Source of the DNA: an uncultured Lachnospiraceae bacterium | Lineage (GTDB): Bacteria > Bacillota > Clostridia > Lachnospirales > Lachnospiraceae | Reading direction: 5' to 3' | DNA length: 6,167 bases | Assembly: GCA_910588885.1 (NCBI GenBank) | Contig: CAJUSQ010000030.1 | Location: 1-6,167 of the forward strand | Shown: positions 1 to 5,752 of the stretch, in pieces | Position numbering within the stretch: position 1 is the first letter of the stretch | Layout of the letters: the number at the start of each line of letters is the position of its first letter | Translations under genes and position numbers: made by a program | Notes under the pieces: model-generated | Told to the model about the DNA's origin: nothing | Database searches by the model: none | Seen by the model: the letters and a program-made list of their open reading frames with translations, nothing else

Positions 1-482
1 CTGTCAGCCATATAATAGTAATACTGCCCGTCGAAGACCCATCCGGTCTGCATCTGACCGGCATCATTGAAATAATACCAGGGACCGTCAATCGACTGCC
101 ATCCAATCTGTGCTACGTTGTCAATATAAAAATACCAGATCCCATCCCGCTGCACCCACCCGTTCAGCATCGCAGGATTTCCGCTCCCTCCGCTGCTATG
201 GGAAGGTACCGTACCGGATCCCTTCTTGTATCCGGAACTGCTTAACACCGCAAGGGTTTCCGGATGGATGATCTGATACCCCTGTCCGCCGCATTTCGTA
301 CAGCCATACCGCTTGATCCGGTTCCGGTCCTGGGTTACGGTATATCCCTTTCCGCCGCAGGCTCCGCAGGTTGCGGCATGCACCCGGCGCATGTCTGTTT
401 CTCCAAACAGATTCATTCCGGCGAAAAATATCAAGAAAAAGATAAGAATATACATTCTTTTCGTTTTCCAAATTCGGTTCAT
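1..482 (-). CDS. Secreted zinc-knuckle plus cell-wall-binding-repeat protein, C-terminus beyond window
   Basis: The reading frame starts at ATG 482 and runs off the window edge after 160 residues, so it is partial. A basic N-terminus and a hydrophobic stretch (about residues 10-26) followed by VHA-A near residue 36 form a signal peptide. Residues 39-68 carry two CxxCxGxG motifs (Cys 39, 42, 61, 64; CGACGGKG and CTKCGGQG), the pattern of one zinc site of the DnaJ central domain. A Ser/Gly linker (about 80-105) leads into tandem repeats of about 20 residues (GWVQRDGIWYF, GWQSIDGPWYYF, GWVFDGQYYYY), typical of glucan/choline-type cell-wall-binding repeats. The start is supported by an AAAGGGG ribosome binding site and by lying 13 bases after the stop of the 694-aa gene, so the two are probably cotranscribed. 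The likely role is a wall-attached exported protein. The catalytic or adhesive part, if any, may lie outside the window. Confidence 0.85.
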   Translation of the reverse strand, partial: MNRIWKTKRMYILIFFLIFFAGMNLFGETDMRRVHAATCGACGGKGYTVTQDRNRIKRYGCTKCGGQGYQIIHPETLAVLSSSGYKKGSGTVPSHSSGGSGNPAMLNGWVQRDGIWYFYIDNVAQIGWQSIDGPWYYFNDAGQMQTGWVFDGQYYYYMAD

Positions 483-495
483 CTTTCCCCTTTCT

Positions 496-2580
496 TTATT
501 TCACATTCCAATCGTCCACAAATACCTCAAGCTCCATTACCTGCCCGTCGAACATTTCCTTTGTAATCATTCCCTTTGGGGGCGTAATATCATAAAACAC
601 TGTCCGAAAGGCTTCTGCCCGGTTCCCATCCTGATCTACCGCCACCGCTTTATAGGTTATGGCTCCCTCCGTCCGGTTCGGGAAATCCAAATTCATTTTT
701 ACGGGACATCCTGATCCTGCTGCCGTCTTTGTTTCTGCCACCTTCCGGTCCCCCTGATAAAGAACCAGGGAAGCCGGGCCGCTCCCAAAATCATAAGCTA
801 CGGCAGACAAGACAATTCCCCGATTTGTCCAGATATCAATATTGGCCGTTAATGTCACATCCGGCGAAATATCATCCACCCAGCAGGCATACAACGTGAT
901 ATCCTGATCCGCCCGGTATCGCCGGGCCGCTGCCATAAATTCATTGTAGTACAACTCTCCGGCACCGCCGGGACTTGTATAATACCCTTTAAAGCTGTAG
1001 CCCTTCCGGACCGGGCCGTCTGCCAGGGGAAGTTCCGCCCCATAAGTGGCTGTCGCCTGTTCGGTACCGCCGATACCGCCCTGCCTGTCAAAGGTTATGG
1101 TATAAACCTTCGGCTTCCAATTGGCATAAACGATGCTGTCCAGAACAAAATGATCCGGTCTTAGCACCAGGTTTCCCGGCTGATCCGTTACGGCATTCCC
1201 AAGCCCCATAATACTGGTATGATAAGCCCCAAAATCATATCCTGTCCTGTGCGGAATGCTGACTGCCGGAATCTCCCTTTGCGCCTCTTTGTCCGAATAC
1301 CAGCCCTGCTCGTATTTTTCATAAAAAATATCCGTCCCTCCGCTGCCTTCCTGCTTCTCCGTAACAATCGTATAAATATTTGGTTCCCATTGGGCATATA
1401 AGACGATACTGCCGCCCGGCTCTTCTGTCAGGTTCCGGATTTCCTGCTGTTCTCCATAGCTGATACCGCTGCCGTCCGCCTCAGTATTCCATCCCCGGAA
1501 TGTATATCCCCTTCTGGTATATCCCGTCCGCCTTATTTTTCCGGAAACATCATAAACCATAGCCGTGCTGCTCATATAACCGCTCCCTCCGTTGGGTTCA
1601 TAACGGATGGTATAGGTATTTGCCTGCCAGTTTGCATACATCGTAATGCCATGGTCTCCCAAACCAATATTGGGTTCTATTTCTTTCGGCATATAAAATG
1701 CCGTATCACTGTATCCGACATTTTCATATACCCATTCCCGTCCCTCCTCCGTGTGATATCCCGGTTTTACCAGTCCGGCCGTGTCCTGATCAAAAAGCCG
1801 AAACGGCTGTAGAAGCCTGGCTTTTGTCATCACCTGGCTCCCATTCTGGCAGAGCATGTCATCGATAGAGCTGTAACCATTCCCGACAGTTCCCCCCTGC
1901 AGGTGATAACGTACGGAAAGCTGGTAATTGAAAAGTTTTTCCTGAATCCGGAAGAAGCTTTCGAAGGTATGTCCTGCAAACACGGCCCGAATGGCAGCCA
2001 GATCATTCCCGTCCTTTAAATGGTAAATGGTTCCCCATTCCTGCAAGCCTCCGTTGCCGTCCTCCGCCACACTCCCATGGATTTGAGTACCCTGTTTCGT
2101 CGTCATGATGCTGTCAATACTGACCGTAATATCCCCCGTCTGGCAGATCAGGTCCCGGGCCGCACTCTGCCCCCTTCTTCCGGCAAACTCAAAAATTGTG
2201 GAAGCCGGGATTCTATACAAATTATACTCGTATCCATCATACAAAACCCCTGATCCGGGTACCTCCTGCATCGTCCCGTCCCCGTTTCTTTTAATGGAAA
2301 ACTCCACCGACCCTCCGTTTCCGGAGAGCTTTATATCATATCCTACCGTACCGTATTTTAAATTTGTACTGCTGGAAGCAAGTTTTCCACAGGTTGCAAA
2401 ATAAATATCTCCGGCATATATTTCGCAGTGTTTCTTATCTTCCTTCCCGGTACTTTCGTAAAACTCCCGGGCATTTGTATAGCTGGTGGCTGCTTTTGCC
2501 GTTCCCATATCCCAGCACAGAATTCCGCACAGGAGCATCAGAAAAGCTGCCGGAACTCCCGCCCTTATTCCCCTTTTCAT
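496..2580 (-). CDS. Secreted InlB-repeat (Listeria-Bacteroides repeat) and Ig-like domain protein, 694 aa
   Basis: The protein begins with a signal peptide (MKRGIRAG, a hydrophobic core at 9-22, probable cleavage after AKA at 30). Residues 31-218 form an N-terminal domain I do not recognise. Then come four InlB B-repeat-like units: a degenerate one at about 220-320 ending YANWQAN, a clear one at 322-401 (YTIRYEPNGGSG, GYTFRGWNT, LYAQWEPN), a divergent one at 402-491 ending YANWKPK, and one at 492-569 (YTITFDRQGG, GYSFKGYYT, LYACW). Residues 571-667 look like a bacterial Ig-like domain (YKAVAVDQDGNRA, YDITPP). A further domain seems to start after DITPP, but the protein stops only 27 residues later. 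Such repeats occur on exported Firmicutes proteins and usually act in adhesion or as stalks. I see no LPXTG motif and no C-terminal membrane segment, so attachment is unexplained; it may bind a neighbouring protein. The start ATG follows an AGAAAGGA binding site. The gene lies 93 bases downstream of the lipoprotein gene. Confidence 0.93.
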   Translation of the reverse strand: MKRGIRAGVPAAFLMLLCGILCWDMGTAKAATSYTNAREFYESTGKEDKKHCEIYAGDIYFATCGKLASSSTNLKYGTVGYDIKLSGNGGSVEFSIKRNGDGTMQEVPGSGVLYDGYEYNLYRIPASTIFEFAGRRGQSAARDLICQTGDITVSIDSIMTTKQGTQIHGSVAEDGNGGLQEWGTIYHLKDGNDLAAIRAVFAGHTFESFFRIQEKLFNYQLSVRYHLQGGTVGNGYSSIDDMLCQNGSQVMTKARLLQPFRLFDQDTAGLVKPGYHTEEGREWVYENVGYSDTAFYMPKEIEPNIGLGDHGITMYANWQANTYTIRYEPNGGSGYMSSTAMVYDVSGKIRRTGYTRRGYTFRGWNTEADGSGISYGEQQEIRNLTEEPGGSIVLYAQWEPNIYTIVTEKQEGSGGTDIFYEKYEQGWYSDKEAQREIPAVSIPHRTGYDFGAYHTSIMGLGNAVTDQPGNLVLRPDHFVLDSIVYANWKPKVYTITFDRQGGIGGTEQATATYGAELPLADGPVRKGYSFKGYYTSPGGAGELYYNEFMAAARRYRADQDITLYACWVDDISPDVTLTANIDIWTNRGIVLSAVAYDFGSGPASLVLYQGDRKVAETKTAAGSGCPVKMNLDFPNRTEGAITYKAVAVDQDGNRAEAFRTVFYDITPPKGMITKEMFDGQVMELEVFVDDWNVK

Positions 2581-2673
2581 TTTTCTTTTCCTTTCTCAAA
2601 AAAATTATAATTTTACTATTTTTTTATTCTCCTTATCCCCCATCTTCTCTTCTGCAAAATACCGGAAACAGCC

Positions 2674-3942
2674 TTAATCCCAAAATTCCGGGTCATCCTC
2701 CGTAATCAACGGAACGATTCCGGATGCCACCCATAAATACTGGTCATTTGCAGCACAAATCCAGCTTCCTCCAAACCGGGTGGCACGACAACCGATAGAT
2801 GTTAGGAATTCTTCCAGTATCTGGCCGTCTTCTCCTCCATGTACCATCACCGCATATCCCGTCTCGGTTCGTACAATTACTCCATACCCGGCATCTGCCG
2901 CTGACTGCTGTACCGGAGTCAGTTCATTGTACGCATCCTCCTCATTCTGATTTTCGATCCGGACTTCATTGACTCCCCTCTCTTCTTTCTGCTGCTCTTC
3001 TTCCTCTTCTTGTTGCTTCCGTTCTTCCTTCGGACGTTCTTTCCCTTCTTTCGACTGCTGCTCCCCTTCCTCCTGTGACTGTTCTTCCTGAACGATCATC
3101 AAAAATTCCGCGCTGCTCTCATTTCCGGCCCGATCCCGATAAGATACATGCACCACATAGGAATGCGCTTCTACATCCTTCCGTTTGACTTCACAGCTAA
3201 TAAGTTCCGGCGGAATTACGCCGTCCGCATTGTCAAACACATGGTAATCCGACGGATCGGCTTCCGGCATCTGATCCATTTCCCCGGCCCCAGTCTCTAT
3301 GATCCGATCCTCCTGATCTGCAATCCGGGCACCTGTTTTGTCCAAAATAAGGCAAATTTCCTCCAGCGTCGCATTACCGCACTCATCTGTCACAGACATA
3401 ACGGCTCGATAAATCCCTTCCTCCTCCGGGATTTTTGTACTTCCCAAAGCCGCAAGCCTTTCTTTTTCTCCCGGAACCGGAATTTCATCCGTCAGGGCTT
3501 TTAATGCGGCAGCATCCAGCACTTCCAAATTTCCGATTTTCTCAAACCGGATCAGGGATGCCGTATACCTGCCGGCATCATACACTCCTTCGATCAGTTC
3601 TTCCGCATCTAAGGATACTGCATCGTTTGTAAACACATACCGTTCCTTTAATAGGACTTCCGGCGGCGTTGTATCCTCCACCACCACATTTATGGTATAA
3701 GTATTTTTCTTATAGGATGCCAAAACCTCATAAATCCCCGTCTTTGAAAGATTCACCTCCGAAAGGTCAAAAACAAACTCCTTTGCCTTTTCCTCCCGGA
3801 TACGGAAAAAATCCGTCGCTTTTAATTCCAGCTCCTGTCCTGCTTCCACCGTAACGGTATCCGCCGTCTGTTTGACTCCGCAGCCCGGGAAACAAACTGC
3901 TGTAGCTAAAATAACCGTCAAAAGCATTTTTCTCTTCTTCAT
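2674..3942 (-). CDS. Ig-like-domain lipoprotein with charged linker and small C-terminal domain, 422 aa
   Basis: I start this gene at ATG 3942 (MKKRKMLLTV), four bases after AGGAGG. The frame stays open back to 4080, but that extension reads antisense through the tRNA. Residues 1-20 are a lipoprotein-type signal peptide ending FPGC, with Cys 21 the likely lipidated residue; Pro at -2 is unusual for a lipobox. Three Ig-like segments follow: about 28-95 (KTGIYEVLASYKKNTYTINVVVED then TTPPEV), 96-205 (EEGIYRAVMSVTDECGNATLEE) and 206-286 (HSYVVHVSYRDRAGNESSAEF). Residues 287-325 are a Glu/Gln/Lys-rich linker, visible in the DNA as a purine-biased stretch. Residues 330-422 form a compact domain (TPVQQSAADAGYGV, Cys 385 and Cys 396, C-terminus DPEFWD) that I do not recognise. 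The expected location is the outer face of the membrane, with the linker spanning the wall. It probably anchors or scaffolds other surface proteins; that role is inferred from architecture. Confidence 0.92.
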   Translation of the reverse strand: MKKRKMLLTVILATAVCFPGCGVKQTADTVTVEAGQELELKATDFFRIREEKAKEFVFDLSEVNLSKTGIYEVLASYKKNTYTINVVVEDTTPPEVLLKERYVFTNDAVSLDAEELIEGVYDAGRYTASLIRFEKIGNLEVLDAAALKALTDEIPVPGEKERLAALGSTKIPEEEGIYRAVMSVTDECGNATLEEICLILDKTGARIADQEDRIIETGAGEMDQMPEADPSDYHVFDNADGVIPPELISCEVKRKDVEAHSYVVHVSYRDRAGNESSAEFLMIVQEEQSQEEGEQQSKEGKERPKEERKQQEEEEEQQKEERGVNEVRIENQNEEDAYNELTPVQQSAADAGYGVIVRTETGYAVMVHGGEDGQILEEFLTSIGCRATRFGGSWICAANDQYLWVASGIVPLITEDDPEFWD

Positions 3943-3945
3943 AAT

Positions 3946-3953
3946 CCCTCCTT
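3946..3953 (-). promoter_or_regulatory. Ribosome binding site fixing the lipoprotein start
   Basis: On the minus strand AAGGAGGG lies just before ATG 3942, with four bases between AGGAGG and the start codon. It decides between this start and longer readings of the same frame that would run through the tRNA gene. The protein from this start has a proper signal peptide. Confidence 0.85.
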
Positions 3954-3964
3954 TTTCCGCAAAT

Positions 3965-3993
3965 TTTATATTGCTTTTTTCACTCATTGTGAT
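3965..3993 (-). promoter_or_regulatory. Predicted sigma-A promoter of the lipoprotein gene
   Basis: Reading the minus strand, ATCACA (3993-3988, 4 of 6 matches to TTGACA) and TATAAA (3970-3965, 5 of 6 to TATAAT) are separated by 17 bases. Transcription would begin near 3958, giving a very short leader with the ribosome binding site just inside it. The element occupies the same DNA as the predicted tRNA promoter on the other strand. This is a consensus match only. Confidence 0.4.
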
Positions 3994-3998
3994 ATACT
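3971..3998 (+). promoter_or_regulatory. Predicted sigma-A promoter of the tRNA-Ala gene
   Basis: TATACT (3993-3998, 5 of 6 to TATAAT) lies 8 bases before the mature tRNA 5' end at 4007. A weaker TTGCTT (3971-3976, 3 of 6 to TTGACA) is 16 bases upstream of it. The -10 placement would give a start near 4005, so the precursor has almost no 5' leader for RNase P to remove. The -10 is convincing; the -35 is weak. Confidence 0.55.
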
Positions 3999-4006
3999 GA
4001 TTGCAT

Positions 4007-4079
4007 GGGGCATTAGCGCAGTTGGGAGCGCGCAACATTCGCATTGTTGAGGCCACGGGTTCGAATCCCGTATGCTCCA
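4007..4079 (+). tRNA. tRNA-Ala, anticodon CGC
   Basis: The 73-base cloverleaf folds completely. The acceptor stem GGGGCAT/ATGCTCC (4007-4013 with 4072-4078) contains a G3-U70 pair, the identity mark of tRNA-Ala. The D stem is GCGC/GCGC and the anticodon stem CAACA/TGTTG (4033-4037, 4045-4049). The loop TTCGCAT places anticodon CGC at 4040-4042, with U33 and A37. The T stem ACGGG/CCCGT encloses TTCGAAT. The discriminator is A73 at 4079, followed directly by T, so CCA is not encoded and must be added by CCA-adding enzyme. It reads GCG codons. It is the only plus-strand gene here and sits between two minus-strand gene blocks. Confidence 0.97.
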
Positions 4080-4084
4080 TTTTT

Positions 4085-4126
4085 GTGGTAAGGAGGGACC
4101 CGCAAAGCGGGAGGATTCCTTATCAC
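4085..4126 (+). repeat. Nested-hairpin repeat, copy 1
   Basis: A 10-bp outer stem (GTGGTAAGGA with TCCTTATCAC, one G-U pair) encloses an asymmetric purine-rich internal loop (GGGA opposite AGGAT) and a 5-bp inner stem CCCGC/GCGGG with an AAA loop. It begins five bases after the tRNA 3' end, preceded by T5. A second copy at 4180-4221 differs by one base (T4123 versus C4218). That change keeps pairing as G-U in plus-strand RNA but gives a C-A mismatch in minus-strand RNA. No T-tract follows this copy on either strand, so it is not a standard terminator by itself. I do not know a named family for it. Confidence 0.85.
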
Positions 4127-4129
4127 CCG

Positions 4130-4179
4130 GCAGACGCCCACGAACGGAGTTCGTCCATAGATGCGTCTGCTCTTTTTTT
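4130..4179 (+). terminator. Rho-independent terminator of the tRNA transcript (nested hairpin plus T-tract)
   Basis: GCAGACGC (4130-4137) pairs with GCGTCTGC (4163-4170). Inside, ACGAAC/GTTCGT (4140-4145, 4149-4154) closes a GGA loop, leaving an unequal internal loop (CC opposite CCATAGAT). The outer stem is followed at once by TC and seven T (4173-4179). That is an intrinsic terminator for plus-strand transcription from the tRNA. On the minus strand the hairpin is followed by no T-run, so it should not act efficiently on the operon coming from the right. Confidence 0.7.
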
Positions 4180-4221
4180 GTGGTAAGGAGGGACCCGCAA
4201 AGCGGGAGGATTCCTTACCAC
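4180..4221 (+). repeat. Nested-hairpin repeat, copy 2
   Basis: This is a 41-of-42 match to copy 1, with a perfect 10-bp outer stem GTGGTAAGGA/TCCTTACCAC and the same inner CCCGC-AAA-GCGGG hairpin. Both copies are preceded by at least five T, so the direct repeat is about 47 bases, offset by 95. Copy 2 ends ten bases from the stop codon of the 198-aa minus-strand gene, so it would also be the first structure in that transcript's 3' region, where it could protect or delimit the RNA end. No T-tract follows on the minus strand. Confidence 0.85.
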
Positions 4222-4231
4222 TTTCTATTCA

Positions 4232-4828
4232 TCACTGAAAAACCGCAACAAAGATACAATCCCGCTCTACAATCTGTCCCACCAGGGAGATTACATCTGC
4301 TCCGTCCAATTCTCTCCATCCTTTAAAAACCTTTCCGGAAGAAACAGGCGCTCCCGGTATCATAAGCGTTGTCCCTTTCTGCACATGATAGGATTTATAA
4401 CTGTTTCCGTTTACCACATATTCCACATCACAATATTCCGCAGGTTCTTCGGTTCGAAACGCTTCCCTTATCACTGTTTTGCAGGCAGACACACTTCCTT
4501 CTTTCCCATTTGGATGCTTATAATAAAGCGTCGCTTCTGCAGAAAGTAATCCCTTTTCATAATCTGCATCCAGAACTTCAACTTCGACCCTGGAATCGCT
4601 TTCTATCTGCATCATAAATTTTTCCAGGAACAATGCAATCATTTCTTCATTGCTCTTAGGGCCGTCCGTATGCCGGGTTCCGGTCTGATCTACGGTCTGT
4701 TTCAGTCCGGCGTCCAATGCCTGGTTTAATTCTGTTTTCCGTATCTGCCTGCCATGCAGCGTATAAACCGTCAGCAGTAAAATCCCTGTCAATACGCAGG
4801 CGCAAATTCCAATTATGATATTCTTCAT
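4232..4828 (-). CDS. Membrane-anchored TadE-like / InlB-repeat fusion protein, 198 aa
   Basis: One N-terminal membrane segment (residues 3-22) leads into an outward-facing part. Residues 24-122 have the layout of the 110-aa TadE-like protein at the head of this block: a helical segment (TELNQALDAGLKQ), then alternating EVEVLDADYEKGL, AEATLYYKHPNG and KTVIRE. Residues 131-198 match the InlB-type repeat pattern: VEYVVNG, HVQKGTTLMIPG, GKVFKGW, and a final aromatic strand CIFVAVF. The gene therefore looks like a minor pseudopilin carrying a terminal adhesive or stalk module. The start ATG 4828 has GGGGGA about 11 bases upstream, further than usual. It is the last gene of the right block and is followed by the hairpin repeats. 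The membrane topology is clear; the TadE relation is inferred from pattern, not homology search. Confidence 0.85.
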   Translation of the reverse strand: MKNIIIGICACVLTGILLLTVYTLHGRQIRKTELNQALDAGLKQTVDQTGTRHTDGPKSNEEMIALFLEKFMMQIESDSRVEVEVLDADYEKGLLSAEATLYYKHPNGKEGSVSACKTVIREAFRTEEPAEYCDVEYVVNGNSYKSYHVQKGTTLMIPGAPVSSGKVFKGWRELDGADVISLVGQIVERDCIFVAVFQ

Positions 4829-4901
4829 AATATTTCTAATCCCCCTTCCATCGGAATTTCCGGTTTTTCCGGATGTTTCCGCCTTCGCTTCTGCCGGATT
4901 T

Positions 4902-5474
4902 TCAGTTCTTTCCGGGTGCTTCCATTCCCACCTCTACCGGAATTGCCAGCTGCTTTATGACACTTCTTCCGTATGTGTCTGTGACTTTGATCTTCACCCG
5001 GTAAACTCCGCTTTGATAAAAATACAGCTCTCCTGTTTCCCGCCTGCAGCTCACCGGATCTGTGATCTCCTCTGCAAATTGATGTTCCGCATCAAATACT
5101 GTTTTTCCCAAACTGCTTCCTTTGTGATCGGCAATATCCAATATCTCATAGATAACCCCATCACAGTCCTGAATTGGTTTATATCCCGGATCCTCTGATG
5201 TTTTTACCTGCACCAGGGACCAGAGCATCATCCGCTTCCCGGTTTCCCATACAAAATCCTCTTTTTTAAGCACCGGAGCCGGCCGGCTGATCACCTTCTC
5301 CATACGCATTCCGTTCTGGGATACTACCTCCTGCATCTGATAGTTCCCTGCGATAACGGAAGCCATTGCAAAGGCGCTCACCGTTCCTTCCGGTGTCATA
5401 ATCAGCCGGATGCAAAACAGGAAAACCATTGCTGCCGCCGTAAGTTCAAAAATAGATAAGACCATCTGCTTCAT
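4902..5474 (-). CDS. Membrane-anchored protein with Ig-like ectodomain, 190 aa
   Basis: Residues 4-27 are a single membrane segment (FELTAAAMVFLFCIRLI) with the Glu-then-hydrophobic layout seen in pilin-like N-termini, though there is no clear prepilin cleavage site. Residues 45-75 form a polar stalk. The rest looks beta-rich and ends with an Ig-like signature (YFYQSGVYRVKIKVTDTYGRSVIKQLAIPVEVG). It has two ectodomain Cys (104, 143). The start ATG 5474 follows AGGGGAG, which overlaps the TAG stop of the 49-aa gene; the gap is 9 bases, so translation is probably coupled. It is likely a minor structural or surface-exposed part of the same envelope apparatus. Specific function unknown. An open -1 frame continues past its stop to the next start; see the finding at 4825-4914. 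Confidence 0.88.
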   Translation of the reverse strand: MKQMVLSIFELTAAAMVFLFCIRLIMTPEGTVSAFAMASVIAGNYQMQEVVSQNGMRMEKVISRPAPVLKKEDFVWETGKRMMLWSLVQVKTSEDPGYKPIQDCDGVIYEILDIADHKGSSLGKTVFDAEHQFAEEITDPVSCRRETGELYFYQSGVYRVKIKVTDTYGRSVIKQLAIPVEVGMEAPGKN

Positions 5475-5483
5475 GCTGCTCCC

Positions 5484-5633
5484 CTAGCCGCACATCGCTG
5501 TAGCAAGTTCCAAAAGGGACGGCAGCAAGTTTCCTTTCGCTGCCAGGCTGGCAATCATGTGCAGCGCCCATAAAGCGGCCATACCGTCTGCTGCAGACCA
5601 GATAATCAGCTGAATCGTTGTCTTTAAATCCAT
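5484..5633 (-). CDS. 49-aa hydrophobic micro-protein
   Basis: The protein runs MDLKTTIQLI through ATAMCG. Residues 7-32 are largely hydrophobic (IQLIIWSAADGMAALWALHMIASLAA) and could be one membrane helix, followed by a second short apolar stretch (LLPSLLELATAM). I prefer ATG 5633 over longer readings of the same frame because AAGGAGG (5646-5640) lies six bases upstream, while a longer reading would cover the preceding 35-aa gene. It is 11 bases after that gene and 9 before the next, so it belongs to the unit. I do not recognise a family. Size and context fit a small pilin-like or assembly-accessory membrane peptide. Confidence 0.75.
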   Translation of the reverse strand: MDLKTTIQLIIWSAADGMAALWALHMIASLAAKGNLLPSLLELATAMCG

Positions 5634-5644
5634 ACCTCTCCTCC

Positions 5645-5752
5645 TTAATAACTTGACACCACTGCTAAAAACTCCTGGAATTTTCCCAGCATAAAGCAAA
5701 AAATCAACGCTGCCGCAGCTGCTTCCAGGCTGGTTTTTACAACCTTTTCCAT
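5645..5752 (-). CDS. 35-aa single-helix membrane micro-protein, pilin-like
   Basis: The short frame encodes MEKVVKTSLE followed by AAAAALIFCFMLG and ends AVVSSY. It is a basic/acidic N-terminus with Glu at position 10, then one hydrophobic helix. The Ser-x-Glu plus Ala-rich helix layout resembles the N-terminus of the 190-aa protein (SIFELTAAAMVFLF) and, loosely, type IVb pilins, but no leader cleavage site is visible. Translation signals are good: purine-rich AAGGAAGGGGAGG before ATG 5752, and a TAA that forms part of the next gene's AAGGAGG. It is too short for usual gene-finding cut-offs and easily missed. Function unknown; an envelope-apparatus subunit or assembly peptide is the contextual guess. 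Confidence 0.72.
   Translation of the reverse strand: MEKVVKTSLEAAAAALIFCFMLGKFQEFLAVVSSY

Noticed and set aside
196..471. 91-aa minus-strand frame near the left end
   Set aside because: It overlaps, in another frame, the secreted zinc-knuckle gene, which has a signal peptide, recognisable motifs and a ribosome binding site.
2581..2673. Possible promoter with a perfect TATAAT on the minus strand (2609-2604) before the 694-aa gene
   Set aside because: The stretch is A/T-rich, there is no -35 match at 16-18 bases (GGAGAA) and no extended -10. It may still add weak transcription, but the evidence is too thin for a feature. No terminator hairpin is visible in this gap either.
2985..3085. Purine/pyrimidine-biased stretch that looks like a simple-sequence repeat
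   Set aside because: It is coding: it specifies the Glu/Gln/Lys-rich linker of the lipoprotein and has no regular repeat unit.
3943..4080. N-terminal extension of the lipoprotein gene back to ATG 4080 (MEHTGFEPVAST)
   Set aside because: The extension is the antisense of the tRNA-Ala gene. The start at 3942 has AGGAGG and gives a proper lipoprotein signal peptide.
4001..4186. Plus-strand frame MHGALAQLGARNIRIVEATG
   Set aside because: This is a translation of the tRNA itself and the hairpin region, a well-known false gene pattern.
4080..4221. Direct repeats next to a tRNA as integration attachment sites
   Set aside because: The repeats do not include any tRNA sequence, and no integrase or mobile-element gene is present. 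The stretch between them is only about 50 bases and forms a terminator.
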